Below, piece by piece: positions 7,514 to 17,181 of a stretch of DNA of 34,161 nucleotides. A model generated the notes under the pieces. The model saw only the letters and a program-made list of their open reading frames with translations. It was not told the origin of the DNA and searched no databases. The translations under genes were made by a program, and so were the position numbers. Within the stretch, counting starts at the first letter, position 1, and each line of letters starts with the position of its first letter. Source of the stretch: JAUVKA01 sp964465145 (lineage in GTDB: Bacteria > Bacteroidota > Bacteroidia > Bacteroidales > UBA12481); NCBI GenBank assembly GCA_964465145.1, contig CAYXJR010000052.1:1-34161 (forward strand), read 5' to 3'.

Positions 7514-9877
7514 TTATTTTTCCAACACCAGTTTAATCCTCTTCCAGGGTAAAGGATAAACACTGATCCACAGTTCTGATTTGAAATCCAGATTTTCCCT
7601 ATCGTATCCGAAAACAAATACTTCGATGTTTTTCCCTTTATACTCCTCTTTTACTGGAATATAGTAGGTGTAGTTACTATCACGACTGGAGTTAAAGCTC
7701 TCCCATGGATTGCTAAGGTGAGATGGGGCACGATCCGGAGCTCCAATAAGTTCACCATCAATCTTTGCTGCCACATAAGCTCCTTCTTTCCCATGTTTAC
7801 CATTAATAGCCACACAAAGGTAGCTGCCTTCGGGAACCTCATCTAACACCAGGCTTGATTTCCATGCTTTTTGGGCTTTCTTGCTCCTGGGGTGGGCAAA
7901 GAGGTTGGAGGCTCTCCAATTGCTTCTGTCGAGCTTATTACCCAGGGCAAATCCTTCAATTTCAGTTACCTGTTGAGGGAAACTTATAAATCGCAGATAT
8001 CGAACATCTTTACCAATAGGCAGGTGGATCTCCGTTCCGGTTATAAAAGTTAGCTGCTCCCAGCTTTTAAGGTCTGTAGACACCTCAACATATTGACCCT
8101 CATCTGGTTTCATTGGAAGTAAAGAAAATACGTCAGGTACAGATATCAGCAACTCATCAACCAGCTGGACTTTCCCCAGGTCAAGACGGAAATATCCCCT
8201 GTCAGTTTGATATCTTTTGGTAGGCCAGAATCCTGTTTTAAAATCTCCGTCAAATAGGTTGCGATCCCAAACTCCCAGATCTACAAATGATTTCTGATTA
8301 AAAAAAGCATCTCGTGCGGCTTTCACCTCTGGTATGGAAGTTTCTCCTGAACGTTGGAGTGAACGCACTTCCAGTGCATTATTATCGGCAGAATAAACAC
8401 AAGCTTCATAGAGAGCATCTGCATCATCAGGAACAGGTATCTCGGTGAAATCGCTTAGTTTTCGGTGAACCTTATTCTTTAAAACCTCTCCCGGAAATTT
8501 AATTTTTGCTGATTTTCCCTTCAAGAGCTTCGAAAAATCCTGTCCATCCATTTTTGCCGTTTTATATTGTTCCGGATTTAAAAGTCTAATATTGGATTCC
8601 GTACCTGGCATTCCCAGAATTTCAATTTCTACAGGCTGTCCACTAACATTCTTTACCACCTGGAAATCAGAACCTTTGATTGCCGGTTCATCATAATTTT
8701 CGGTAGTGGCCAACAGCATGCAAGCCCTAAATGGCGATACTTCTACGCTTACCTGATCTCCCTTTTTAAAAGTTCCCAGCACTTTTTCGCTTGGATGTAA
8801 CTGTACCAAGGTAATTTCTCCATCTGATTCAATACCAATTTCCTCATCCAGCTTTATGTCATATGAATCATAGGTCCATTTCAGATTTCTAAGCGTTACC
8901 ATACGCGTGCTTTTATCTCCCCGGGAAACTGCATAAGGTCCATAAGATTCAGGAAGAACCATCCCATTGATCAGTATATCTCTGTATTTTCTGTGCAGAT
9001 TATAAATGCGTGCCAGTTTTGAAAATTCATTGTCATTCAGTAACCAGGGATTACCATAAATCTCAGGCGACAAGATCAAAGAGCGGTTAAAAGCTTGTAG
9101 AATAAGATCATCCTCCCAATAATCGAGGCAGGATGAAATGCAAACCCCATGATCTTCAGTAAGGCGCTGTAAATTTGGAACCAGTCCACGCGATAAAGCC
9201 TGTCCCCGGTGATGGGGAGCTGTCATTGAGTTTGTCATGTGCACATCGATATAGGTCTCTGCACCTCCGAAAAGAAATGTGGTTGCATAGGGTTTGCCTT
9301 TTGTCAGGCCAAGCCTATGGTTTAGCAGAATCAGATCAGGACTGTATTTCCTGCACTTTTTCATCATGTTAATAAACGCATCCTCTTTTTCGGGACGTAA
9401 GGGTCCGCATACAGCATCGAATTTGAAGAGGGCAAACTCGTAATCGCTGCATAATTTCACCATCTGCTCTGTACGTGCCTTTTCTTCTTCAGGCGTATCA
9501 CCGAATCCATCTGGTCCGCCCCAGACTCCCAAACGAATACCTAAAGATTTAGCCTGCTTATAAATAGGATCGAAGCCATTGGGGAACTGCTTTTTGAAGC
9601 GATCAGAATAAATGCTCCCGTAAAACCTTGCACCATCAATCGCACCTGCATCAAAGGCATAAATGTCCAGCTGCATTCCATATTCACTTTTAAGCCATGC
9701 GAAAAAGTCAAGATTGATTCGAGTGTGCTCTTCATCAGCACCTTCATTAGTGTTATTGATCCAACTAAAGAACTGGGCCCTTGAGGGTGTTTTTTCATGT
9801 GCTCCGGGGAATACTTCTTCCTGTGCATTAAGCAATAGGGGTGAAAGCAGGAATAGTGTTATTAGTAATTTCTTCAT
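7514..9877 (-). CDS. Exported TIM-barrel glycoside hydrolase-like protein with discoidin-type domain (copy 2)
   Basis: The 787-residue protein has a Sec signal peptide (about 1-19, ending LLNAQ). Residues about 25-330 look like a (beta/alpha)8 barrel of the alpha-galactosidase type: GIRLGVWGGPDGFGD, then a strand-4-like ALFKFDAVCGP with candidate nucleophile D154, and later EDHGVCISSCLDYWEDD (D252, E255-D257) as candidate acid/base region. A beta-rich segment follows (about 340-480). Next comes an F5/8-type-C-like region (about 560-655: FDGDFKTGFW, GYFRLDLGKVQLVDELLISV), then a last beta-sandwich. I do not recognise a named GH family. Its paralogue lies at 11647-14043. It is probably an exo-glycosidase of the PUL; substrate unknown. 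Confidence 0.75.
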   Translation of the reverse strand: MKKLLITLFLLSPLLLNAQEEVFPGAHEKTPSRAQFFSWINNTNEGADEEHTRINLDFFAWLKSEYGMQLDIYAFDAGAIDGARFYGSIYSDRFKKQFPNGFDPIYKQAKSLGIRLGVWGGPDGFGDTPEEEKARTEQMVKLCSDYEFALFKFDAVCGPLRPEKEDAFINMMKKCRKYSPDLILLNHRLGLTKGKPYATTFLFGGAETYIDVHMTNSMTAPHHRGQALSRGLVPNLQRLTEDHGVCISSCLDYWEDDLILQAFNRSLILSPEIYGNPWLLNDNEFSKLARIYNLHRKYRDILINGMVLPESYGPYAVSRGDKSTRMVTLRNLKWTYDSYDIKLDEEIGIESDGEITLVQLHPSEKVLGTFKKGDQVSVEVSPFRACMLLATTENYDEPAIKGSDFQVVKNVSGQPVEIEILGMPGTESNIRLLNPEQYKTAKMDGQDFSKLLKGKSAKIKFPGEVLKNKVHRKLSDFTEIPVPDDADALYEACVYSADNNALEVRSLQRSGETSIPEVKAARDAFFNQKSFVDLGVWDRNLFDGDFKTGFWPTKRYQTDRGYFRLDLGKVQLVDELLISVPDVFSLLPMKPDEGQYVEVSTDLKSWEQLTFITGTEIHLPIGKDVRYLRFISFPQQVTEIEGFALGNKLDRSNWRASNLFAHPRSKKAQKAWKSSLVLDEVPEGSYLCVAINGKHGKEGAYVAAKIDGELIGAPDRAPSHLSNPWESFNSSRDSNYTYYIPVKEEYKGKNIEVFVFGYDRENLDFKSELWISVYPLPWKRIKLVLEK

Positions 9878-9902
9878 ATCAATTTATTATTTTATCGACA
9901 GA

Positions 9903-11585
9903 CTATGAAAAACTAGTGCGCTTCTGAACCGGTCCCTCTTTATCAATTTGCTCATCAAGCATTTTTAATAATTCCGGGATCGAATATTTTGATGAATCAT
10001 GCATTTCTTCTCTTACATTCTTTTCAAATAGCTGGAATAGAATATTTCTTTTAAGCTCCTGAAATTCTTTTTCATCCCATAAATTATTGTATTGATCAGG
10101 ATCAGCGTGTAGATCGTACAACTCACCATAGCTTTGCTTATAATAATATACTGCCTTATATCTGTCTGTGACAACCATCTTTTGATAAAAATCCTTCTCC
10201 ACAGCCCTGTTTTCAATGATAAATGAACTACGGATATTATCAGTCTTACCCAGTATGAGGGATTTCTGACTTACCCCATCCATTTCTGAGGGAATTTTAA
10301 TATTTAATAAATCAAGTATTGTTGGTGCAATGTCTAAAGTTCCTAAAATCGCATTGCTTCGTAACCCTTTGTTAGCCGGGTTATTACTCTTAAATATAAA
10401 TGGGATATTGTATACTTCTTCGAATGCAGGGAAGCCTTTACCTCTAAAGCCATGATTACCCAGATAATCTCCATGGTCAGTTGTGAAAATAATAATGGTA
10501 TTATCATATAGATCATGATCCTTCAGAAAATCAAACACTTTTCCTATCTCCTCATCCATTAATTGCACCATTCCATGATGTATAGCAATCGACTTACGCC
10601 AGGTCTCTTCTTTATCTGGTTTTGCTGAGCCGGCGCATGGTACTCCTATTCCATCGCTAAAATGAATTCCCCCCATCCCCTTTTCATAAAGCTCCTGATA
10701 AATAGGTGGTTTATTGTCAAACTCACCATCTATATATTTTTTATAAACTACTTTGCCGGGATCCACCAGGGTGTCGTATGGCGTAGGTACCACATGAGGA
10801 TTATGCGGATCCTGAAAACTCATCCACATAAAAAATGGTTTATCCTTTCTCATCTCCAAATGTTCCTCCAAAAAGCCAATTGACTTTTCTGAAACAAAGA
10901 CAGATGGATGTAAATCTCGCGGTAATTCCCATCTACCGATAAACTGATCATTGAAATATCGACTTAGATCTTCTTCCGACATACCCTTCTCCTTAAGCCA
11001 TATACCATAGTGTTCACGGCATGAGAAGGCTTCTGTAGTATGCCTGTTTAACATTTGAACATGCTGAAATCCAAAGAAAGGACCATCGAATTGTCTCCAG
11101 AAATCTTCATCCATGATATTTGGATAAGATTCAAATTCTCCTTCAGTAGAAACAGGAGTAAAATGCATTTTACCTACAGCATATGTTGTATAACCATTAT
11201 CGGTAAGGATATCGGTTAATTTCAATGCATCTGAAGAAAGTGCAGTCCCGATAGTATATGCACCATGTTTCGATGCATACTGCCCGGTAAGAATTGATGC
11301 TCTTGAGGGTGTACAAGTTGTGTGCGGCGTATATGCCCTGTCGAAAACAATTCCATCATCTGCAAGAGAATTAAGGCTTGGCGTTCTAATCAGTTTATTG
11401 CCGTACACTTCAAGTGCACCCTTACGTTGCTGGTCTGAAGTAATAAGAATGATATTGGCTTTCTCCTGCTGAGTATCCTTTTTGTCCCCAACAAAACTAC
11501 TGCAGCTATTTAGCACTAAAATTAGCAACAGAGGAATATAAAATCTATTTAGACAAAGAAAAATGTATCGTAATTTAAGTCTCAT
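9903..11585 (-). CDS. S1 family sulfatase, lipoprotein (CTPSR)
   Basis: This is a 560-residue sulfatase of the alkaline-phosphatase superfamily that hydrolyses a sulfate ester on a glycan. I start at the ATG at 11585 (MRLKLRY); an in-frame TTG two codons upstream is less likely. The leader ends in a lipobox, VLNSC (C28), so it is anchored to a membrane. Calcium-site residues begin at ITSDQQ, and the formylglycine cysteine is C91 in TTCTPSRASILTGQYASKHG. Other active-site motifs are VGKMHFTP (with GKMH where GKWH is usual), the metal aspartate in FTTDHGDYLGNHG, and a C-terminal YDLHADPDQYNNLW block. It sits between the two paralogous TIM-barrel genes, 25 nt before the next one, apparently inserted into a duplicated block. 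The exact S1 subfamily and sugar are unknown. Confidence 0.9.
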   Translation of the reverse strand: MRLKLRYIFLCLNRFYIPLLLILVLNSCSSFVGDKKDTQQEKANIILITSDQQRKGALEVYGNKLIRTPSLNSLADDGIVFDRAYTPHTTCTPSRASILTGQYASKHGAYTIGTALSSDALKLTDILTDNGYTTYAVGKMHFTPVSTEGEFESYPNIMDEDFWRQFDGPFFGFQHVQMLNRHTTEAFSCREHYGIWLKEKGMSEEDLSRYFNDQFIGRWELPRDLHPSVFVSEKSIGFLEEHLEMRKDKPFFMWMSFQDPHNPHVVPTPYDTLVDPGKVVYKKYIDGEFDNKPPIYQELYEKGMGGIHFSDGIGVPCAGSAKPDKEETWRKSIAIHHGMVQLMDEEIGKVFDFLKDHDLYDNTIIIFTTDHGDYLGNHGFRGKGFPAFEEVYNIPFIFKSNNPANKGLRSNAILGTLDIAPTILDLLNIKIPSEMDGVSQKSLILGKTDNIRSSFIIENRAVEKDFYQKMVVTDRYKAVYYYKQSYGELYDLHADPDQYNNLWDEKEFQELKRNILFQLFEKNVREEMHDSSKYSIPELLKMLDEQIDKEGPVQKRTSFS

Positions 11586-11604
11586 AATCAAATCATTATT
11601 AGTA

Positions 11605-11667
11605 AATATGGCATTTTCATCAGTTTAGTGCTCAGATAGGACTCAATTATTTTTTCAACACCAGTTC
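11605..11667 (-). repeat. Duplicated segment with vestigial start of a beta-propeller gene
   Basis: This stretch matches 7474-7534 (the end of the copy-2 TIM-barrel gene, its downstream gap and the first codons of the beta-propeller gene). Over the 54 bases from 11614 and from 7481 I count five mismatches and no gap, and the likeness continues into the propeller gene's first codons. Here the corresponding frame would read MKMPYLLIMI and then stop, so it is a dead copy of the start of that gene. A sulfatase start follows at once. Confidence 0.7.
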
Positions 11668-14043
11668 CATCTTCTTATAAGGTTTTGGATAACACGTGAG
11701 GTAGGCTGTCGGTTTGAAAGAGCTTACACCGCCTTGCATACCCAATACAACAATATCGATGTTCTTTCCCTCCATCTCTTTGGTTAGAGGAATATAGTAG
11801 GTATAATGGGAATTTGCCTTTATTGCCGGGTACTCCCATGGATTGACGGGATAGGATGGGCTCCTATCCGAGGCTCCCACAGGTTTGCCATCAACACGAA
11901 TAGCTGCATAGGCTCCTTCGATACCATGCTCCCCTTCGAGGCATACTGCAAGGTACGCACCTTCGGAAATTTCGTTTATTCTGGTTGTAGCTGACCATGC
12001 GTTTTCTGCCTTAACCCGGCTATATGGACTAAATAGTTGCGATCCGCGCCAATTGCTACGGTCCAGAAGCTTCCCGTTTAAGTATCCTTTTACTTCTCTT
12101 ACCTTGTCTGGTGTACCTCTGAATCTGACATACCTTACCGGTTTTTCTGGGTCAAGGGTTATTTTCAGAGTACTCATTCCCAGGATACGTATCTCTGTCC
12201 AATCTTTGAGGTTATCCGATACCTCCAGGAATACAGCCTCTCCACTTTTCCATGGCTGCATAGCATGCTCGCTGCCCAATTCAATAATCAATTCATCCAC
12301 GGCAGTAATGTCTCCAAAATCAAGTCTTAAAGATCCACCATTCAAGAGGTCTGCTTTATGTCTTCTACGACTAACATAAAATGATGTTTCAGGGTCGCCG
12401 TCAAACATATAATAGTCCCAAAGACCGCGGTCAGCCAGCAAGGGCTGCTCCAAAAACGCATCCCTGGCCGCCTTAACCTGAGGTATTTTTGTTTCACCAG
12501 AACGATCCAGCTCTCTTATTTCAAAGGCATTATTGTCGGTTGAAAAAATAGTCGCTTCATATAAAGCTTCGGCATCATCAGGGATATCACATGCTTTGAG
12601 ATCGCCTATCTTTCTGTGGTACTGTTCTTTTAAAGGTTCACCAGGGAATTCAATTTTTAATGATCTACCCTGAATTAGTTTGTTTGCTACACTACCTTGT
12701 AAATCTGCTCTTGAAAAATCTCTACCTCCTTTTTCAAGTTTTATAGATTGTTTTGTCCCCGGAAGACCTTTAATCATTATTCTCACAGGTTTACCAGGCA
12801 CATCCTGGATTATATCATAATCACAACCTGAGATGCCAATTCCCCCTTCATCTTCAGGGCAAATTAATACAAGTGCTGAGCGATAAGGGTCAACAGTAAC
12901 ATTTACAGTTTCACCCTTGTTGAATCTTCCTAAAATACGCTCGACAGGATGTAATAATCTAACTTCGTATTTTATGTTTTCTGTTAAACCAATCTCCTCT
13001 CCAAGATCAATATTTATTTCTTTTTGATCCCAGTCAAGGTTCCTGAGTGTTATCAGTCGTGTTTTGGAATCACCTCTGGAAACTGCTTTTTCGCCATACC
13101 TATCTTCGGGTAAAACCAATCCATTTACCATTATTGAACCATATTGACGGGCAATATTGAATATTCTTGCGAGCCTGGGGTATTCATCATCTCTCAGGAA
13201 CCAGGGATTGCCATAGATCTGCGGTGATAATATCAAAGTTCTGTTAAAGGCCTGAAGGATTAGATCATCTTCCCAGTAATCAAGACACGAGGAGAGGCAA
13301 ACTCCATGATCTTCCGTAAGACGCATTAAACCCGGGACTATATCACGTGATATTGCTCCTGCACGATGATGAGGAGCATTCATTTTCCAATTCCCCATAT
13401 GAACATCAATATAGGTCTCTGCCCCGCCCCAAAGGAAGGTGGTTGCATGTTTTTTTGCCTCTTCACTGAGATTCAATCTATGGTTTAGTAATATCAGATC
13501 AGGACTGTATTTTCGACATTCATTCATCATCCTGATAAAGGCATCCTGTTTTTCATCCCTTAACTGGCCCACAACAGCATCAAATTTCAATAATCTGAAC
13601 TCATAATCCCGACACAAACTCACTATCATGTCGATTCGGGCCTTTTCTTCCTCCGGAGTATCGCCAAATCCATCCGGTCCTCCCCAGGTCCCTAAGCGGG
13701 TTCCCATCTCTTTAGCTTTTTTATATATGGGATCGAATCCATTTGGAAACTGCCTCTTGAATTCATCAGACTCCATACTCCCATACCATTGAGCTTTATC
13801 AATTGCACCGGCACTCACTACATATATATCCAGGATCATCCCGTATTCGTCGTGCAACCATTTGAAGAAGTCGAGGTTAGTGAGTGTCTGACTTTCTGTA
13901 CTGCCTTCGTTAGTATTATTGATCCATGAAAAATACTGGGAAAGGGAGGGTGTTTTTTCATGTGCCCCCGGGAAAACTTCTTCCTGTGCATTAAGCAGCA
14001 ATAGGGGTGAAAGCAGGAATAGTGTTATGAGTAATTTCTTCAT
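11647..14043 (-). CDS. Exported TIM-barrel glycoside hydrolase-like protein with discoidin-type domain (copy 1)
   Basis: This 798-residue paralogue of the 7514-9877 protein has the same order of parts. The Sec leader ends at LLLLNAQ. The barrel carries GTRLGTWGGPDGFGD, LLKFDAVVGQLRDEKQD (candidate nucleophile D155) and EDHGVCLSSCLDYWEDD. A beta-rich middle follows, then an F5/8-type-C-like region near FDGDPETSFYVSRR and SLRLDFGDITAVDELIIELG, and a C-terminal beta-sandwich with EHGIEGAYAAIRVDGKPVG and SHYTYYIPLTKEMEGKNIDI. The cores are clearly divergent between copies, while the first 90 bases are almost identical. It lies 20 nt after the CSPSR sulfatase. Clan D-like alpha-glycosidase activity is a guess from the barrel motifs, and I cannot name a family. 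Confidence 0.75.
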   Translation of the reverse strand: MKKLLITLFLLSPLLLLNAQEEVFPGAHEKTPSLSQYFSWINNTNEGSTESQTLTNLDFFKWLHDEYGMILDIYVVSAGAIDKAQWYGSMESDEFKRQFPNGFDPIYKKAKEMGTRLGTWGGPDGFGDTPEEEKARIDMIVSLCRDYEFRLLKFDAVVGQLRDEKQDAFIRMMNECRKYSPDLILLNHRLNLSEEAKKHATTFLWGGAETYIDVHMGNWKMNAPHHRAGAISRDIVPGLMRLTEDHGVCLSSCLDYWEDDLILQAFNRTLILSPQIYGNPWFLRDDEYPRLARIFNIARQYGSIMVNGLVLPEDRYGEKAVSRGDSKTRLITLRNLDWDQKEINIDLGEEIGLTENIKYEVRLLHPVERILGRFNKGETVNVTVDPYRSALVLICPEDEGGIGISGCDYDIIQDVPGKPVRIMIKGLPGTKQSIKLEKGGRDFSRADLQGSVANKLIQGRSLKIEFPGEPLKEQYHRKIGDLKACDIPDDAEALYEATIFSTDNNAFEIRELDRSGETKIPQVKAARDAFLEQPLLADRGLWDYYMFDGDPETSFYVSRRRHKADLLNGGSLRLDFGDITAVDELIIELGSEHAMQPWKSGEAVFLEVSDNLKDWTEIRILGMSTLKITLDPEKPVRYVRFRGTPDKVREVKGYLNGKLLDRSNWRGSQLFSPYSRVKAENAWSATTRINEISEGAYLAVCLEGEHGIEGAYAAIRVDGKPVGASDRSPSYPVNPWEYPAIKANSHYTYYIPLTKEMEGKNIDIVVLGMQGGVSSFKPTAYLTCYPKPYKKMELVLKK

Positions 14044-14063
14044 GAAGTGGAATTTGTTATACT

Positions 14064-15509
14064 CTATTTCTTATACATCTTGGGATCGAAGAACCCGGTT
14101 TCGGTTTTCAGCTTTTCAAGCTCCTTGATCATTTCTGCTTTTACAGATTCGTATTCCGGAGAGTTTATCTTGTTATCCATCTCGCCCGGATCTGTTTGTA
14201 GGTCATATAACTCGTTAATATCGTTGGTCAGGTTGAGGCCCTCTATGTATTTGTACCTCTTGTTTCTCACTCCTGCTACTGTTACGAATCCGGGTGCATA
14301 AGGTTCCTGGAAGTATTCGTAAAGGAAAGATTGGCGCCAATCAGCAGCTTCATTTTTAAGCAGCGGAACCATTGAGGTCCCTTGCATATCATCAGGGACC
14401 ACCCCTCCGGCTAATTCAATGAGGGTTGGGGCGACATCAATATTAAGTACCAAATCACTATTCTGGCTTCCTGCTTTAATCAATGGTGGATATCTCATTA
14501 TCAATGGTATGCGTAGAGATTCTTCATACATTAATCTCTTGTCTCCACGTTGGTGAGCACCGAGGAAGTAGCCATTGTCACTGCCAAAGACAAGAGCAGT
14601 GTTATCCAGAATTTCAAGTTCTTCAAGAGTTTGCCTGATGCGGCCATAGCTGTCATCCACTGCCAGCATTGCTCTCATATAATTCATCCACCTGGGATCC
14701 TGTGGGTTCCATGGGCGCGGCTCAACCCTGTCAGGAACAATCTTGTCTTCGCTTTCCTTCCAGGGTTTATTATGCACCCCATAATACCATCCTCTTCTCA
14801 GCCATTTCGGCTTATCTGCCATATCATCATACCAGCTGTCATATTCAGGGATCATGGCATCACTGAAAGCAGAAGAATCACGTGGAGCCGGTGTAAAGGG
14901 AGCATGAACAGCCTTATGCCAGAGAAACAGACAGAAGGGTTTCTCCCTTTTCTTTTCTATCCATCTTATAGCATAATCAGTTAGAATATCAGTAATATAT
15001 CCTTCCTCTACGAAATCGCGGCCGTTTTCATTCAGGTTTGGATCGATGTATACACCCTGACCATCAAAGCTCAGCCAATAATCGAAGCCTTCCCTGGGAT
15101 TACCCCCCGGCTTCATGTGCCATTTCCCAACGAAAGCCGTCTCATAACCGGCCTCCTGAAGTACTGTAGGCATAAAGGGTGCAGAAGGATCAGGGTCACT
15201 ATGTCCATTTATATAAACTCCGTTGGAATGTGCATAAGATCCAGTCATAAAGCAGGCCCTGCTGGGTGAGCATAAAGATGTTGTTACAAAGGCATTCTCA
15301 AATACCAATCCTTCCTTGCACAGCTGATCCAGATTTGGTGTCTTCAGGAAGGGATAACGTCCGTCTTTACCCAGTACATTCCATGCCTGATCATCAGTAA
15401 GGATGAATACAATATCAGGTTTTGACTTATCTGCATTATTCGTTTTTTGCTTGTTTGTACAGCCGTAAAATGCTAATAATAAGATAATAACAGATGCTGA
15501 ATACTTCAT
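14064..15509 (-). CDS. S1 family sulfatase, lipoprotein (CSPSR, choline-sulfatase/iduronate-sulfatase-like)
   Basis: This full-length 481-residue sulfatase has a lipoprotein leader (LAFYGC, C17). It shows FILTDDQ for the calcium site (D39, D40), the formylglycine cysteine C80 in TSLCSPSRACFMTGSYAHSNG, AFVGKWHMKPGG, the KAVHAPFTPAPR histidine region, VFGSDNGYFLGAH for the second metal aspartate-asparagine pair, and a C-terminal LYDLQTDPGEMDN block. These are complete, so it should be active once a maturase outside this window makes the formylglycine. It begins 1 nt after the GH20 stop and precedes the TIM-barrel gene by 20 nt. A truncated sister copy lies at 30411-30971. The sulfate position and sugar are unknown. 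Confidence 0.92.
   Translation of the reverse strand: MKYSASVIILLLAFYGCTNKQKTNNADKSKPDIVFILTDDQAWNVLGKDGRYPFLKTPNLDQLCKEGLVFENAFVTTSLCSPSRACFMTGSYAHSNGVYINGHSDPDPSAPFMPTVLQEAGYETAFVGKWHMKPGGNPREGFDYWLSFDGQGVYIDPNLNENGRDFVEEGYITDILTDYAIRWIEKKREKPFCLFLWHKAVHAPFTPAPRDSSAFSDAMIPEYDSWYDDMADKPKWLRRGWYYGVHNKPWKESEDKIVPDRVEPRPWNPQDPRWMNYMRAMLAVDDSYGRIRQTLEELEILDNTALVFGSDNGYFLGAHQRGDKRLMYEESLRIPLIMRYPPLIKAGSQNSDLVLNIDVAPTLIELAGGVVPDDMQGTSMVPLLKNEAADWRQSFLYEYFQEPYAPGFVTVAGVRNKRYKYIEGLNLTNDINELYDLQTDPGEMDNKINSPEYESVKAEMIKELEKLKTETGFFDPKMYKK
14121..14298. repeat. 178-bp segment identical to 30468-30645
   Basis: The 3' part of the CSPSR sulfatase gene matches the truncated copy at 30468-30645 with no difference that I can find by eye. 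The 5' parts of the two genes differ at roughly one base in ten. This mosaic pattern points to recent sequence exchange between the copies. Confidence 0.85.
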
Positions 15510-15510
15510 T

Positions 15511-17181
15511 TTAATTGGATTTAAGCATTGTCATAAGTTCGTCCATTTTCCCTGAGCTATCGGAAAGTCCTCCGGTTCGGTTTCGTTTAAGCCAGATACT
15601 TTCATGTTCTTCAATAATCTTTTCAAGTCTTACGGCCAATTGTCTCCGTTGTTCTGTTGGTATGCTTATTACTTCGCCGTCTTTCAATGAGAGGCGAGCT
15701 CCCAAAAGGTCGCATGCAAACAGTACCAGATTAGCAGCATGACGAATTTCAGGTACCACAAGTTCTGCGTCATTACAAGTCGGTCTTGCATCATCGAGCG
15801 GTGCCATGGTATTTTTTACATAGTTCCGGATCGTTGATAATTTATTCTCATTTAGCCATTTATAACTATTATCAGTGATAGGTAACTTTGGATCAATAAG
15901 AACACGTGACAGATAAGATGTATTACCATCAAAATATCCTTCTGCAGCAGCGTATGAGTTGCCGATGTCATAAACAAGTTTACCCAAAACATTAGCATCA
16001 TCCATAAAAATGTAACGATCCAGAAGAGACGGAATGTTTGCCTCTCTGTTGGCTTCAATTGACCAGCTTAATCCAGCGCCGTAAACAAAAGCCGGGAAAG
16101 GGCAAGGGTAAGTCTGCCAGTGTCCATGATCGCCCCAGTCGGTGAGCAGGATACCTGCTGCTCCGAATTTCTTCCCGTTTTCAGCTGCATTCAAGATGTT
16201 GGTCTCTGCACGTTTGGTTCGTCCGGAAAGGCTTAGCCAGCTCGATGTACCCGGGCATACGTAGAAAGGCACACCTGATTTTTTGAATTCAGGACATTCC
16301 GTATTGTATGGGTGATCAGGTCTGTAGCCCCATACCATGGCAATAATATTCTCAGGAAGTTCAGGAATCAGTTCTGGATATCCTTTTATGATATCGCCCC
16401 AGAACTGCATTACTTTCCCATGTTTTTCCACATTTGTATATATTTTCAGAAGGAAATCCAGGTAGACTCTGCCAGTCCCTTTTTCTTCGCATATTTCTTT
16501 GGTCCGCACCATGCCAACATCGGTTTCATCGCATCCGACATTAACCTGGCCACTTGAAAAATTAGGGATCAGTTCATCCAAAAGTTCATTAACGAGTTCG
16601 ATTGAACGCGGGTCAGTTGCACAAAGAGAGCTGGGCTCATGAAATCCCCATGGGGTATCGTAACCGTCAGGTGCTTCTGCGAATTGTTTGTATGGCTCAT
16701 GTTTCAGCCATCGTGCCATATGGCCAAAGGAATTCTGGTTAGGAACAAGTTCAATAAAACGATCCTTGCAGTAAGCATCTAATTTCTCAATTTGTTCTCC
16801 GGTCATCGGGCTGGCATCCTTCCACACGGTTTCATGATTCTTATATGCGAAAGCATGTTCCGTGTAGAGTTGTATTTGATTGATTTTCCATGATGAAAAT
16901 AAATCAACCATCTCATAAAGAGTAAGCATTGTCGGAACTCTATCCCTGCTGACATCTAACATAATACCCCTGTTGGCAAAGTCGGGCCAGTCGATAATTT
17001 TCATGCAAGGCAGTTCCTGGTTATTAGGGATCTGCCCAAATATCTGGCTTAATGTCAAAACAGCATAGTATAACCCTGCTGGATCATAGGCTGATATTAC
17101 GAGTTCTTTTGAGATATTCTGATCCTGTAGCCCCCAGGCTTCTGAGTTAGTTCGGGTCTGATTTTGAGCGAGACTGAGCAT
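15511..17181 (-). CDS. GH20-type hexosaminidase-like enzyme, catalytic part of a frameshifted gene
   Basis: This 556-residue frame holds the end of the GH20b N-terminal domain (ISAYDPAGLYYAVLTLSQIF) and the whole TIM barrel: DWPDFANRGIMLDVSRDRVP, the SFGHMARW motif, and the catalytic aspartate-glutamate pair D218-E219 in VNVGCDETDVG, where classical GH20 enzymes have GGDE. A LLTDWGDHGHWQ motif later in the barrel forms the sugar pocket. Family enzymes use substrate-assisted catalysis on terminal N-acetylhexosamine, though divergent members may differ. Residues before about 25 here come from the wrong frame; the true N-terminus is on the fragment at 17097-17456. The gene ends 1 nt before the CSPSR sulfatase. 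Unless the one-base lesion is a sequencing error, the exported enzyme is not made. Confidence 0.82.
   Translation of the reverse strand: MLSLAQNQTRTNSEAWGLQDQNISKELVISAYDPAGLYYAVLTLSQIFGQIPNNQELPCMKIIDWPDFANRGIMLDVSRDRVPTMLTLYEMVDLFSSWKINQIQLYTEHAFAYKNHETVWKDASPMTGEQIEKLDAYCKDRFIELVPNQNSFGHMARWLKHEPYKQFAEAPDGYDTPWGFHEPSSLCATDPRSIELVNELLDELIPNFSSGQVNVGCDETDVGMVRTKEICEEKGTGRVYLDFLLKIYTNVEKHGKVMQFWGDIIKGYPELIPELPENIIAMVWGYRPDHPYNTECPEFKKSGVPFYVCPGTSSWLSLSGRTKRAETNILNAAENGKKFGAAGILLTDWGDHGHWQTYPCPFPAFVYGAGLSWSIEANREANIPSLLDRYIFMDDANVLGKLVYDIGNSYAAAEGYFDGNTSYLSRVLIDPKLPITDNSYKWLNENKLSTIRNYVKNTMAPLDDARPTCNDAELVVPEIRHAANLVLFACDLLGARLSLKDGEVISIPTEQRRQLAVRLEKIIEEHESIWLKRNRTGGLSDSSGKMDELMTMLKSN

Noticed and set aside
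17100..17115. Programmed ribosomal frameshift in the GH20-type gene
   Set aside because: CAAAAGA does not form a canonical X-XXY-YYZ slippery heptamer, no stimulatory hairpin is visible, and GH20 genes are not known to use recoding. An indel is simpler.
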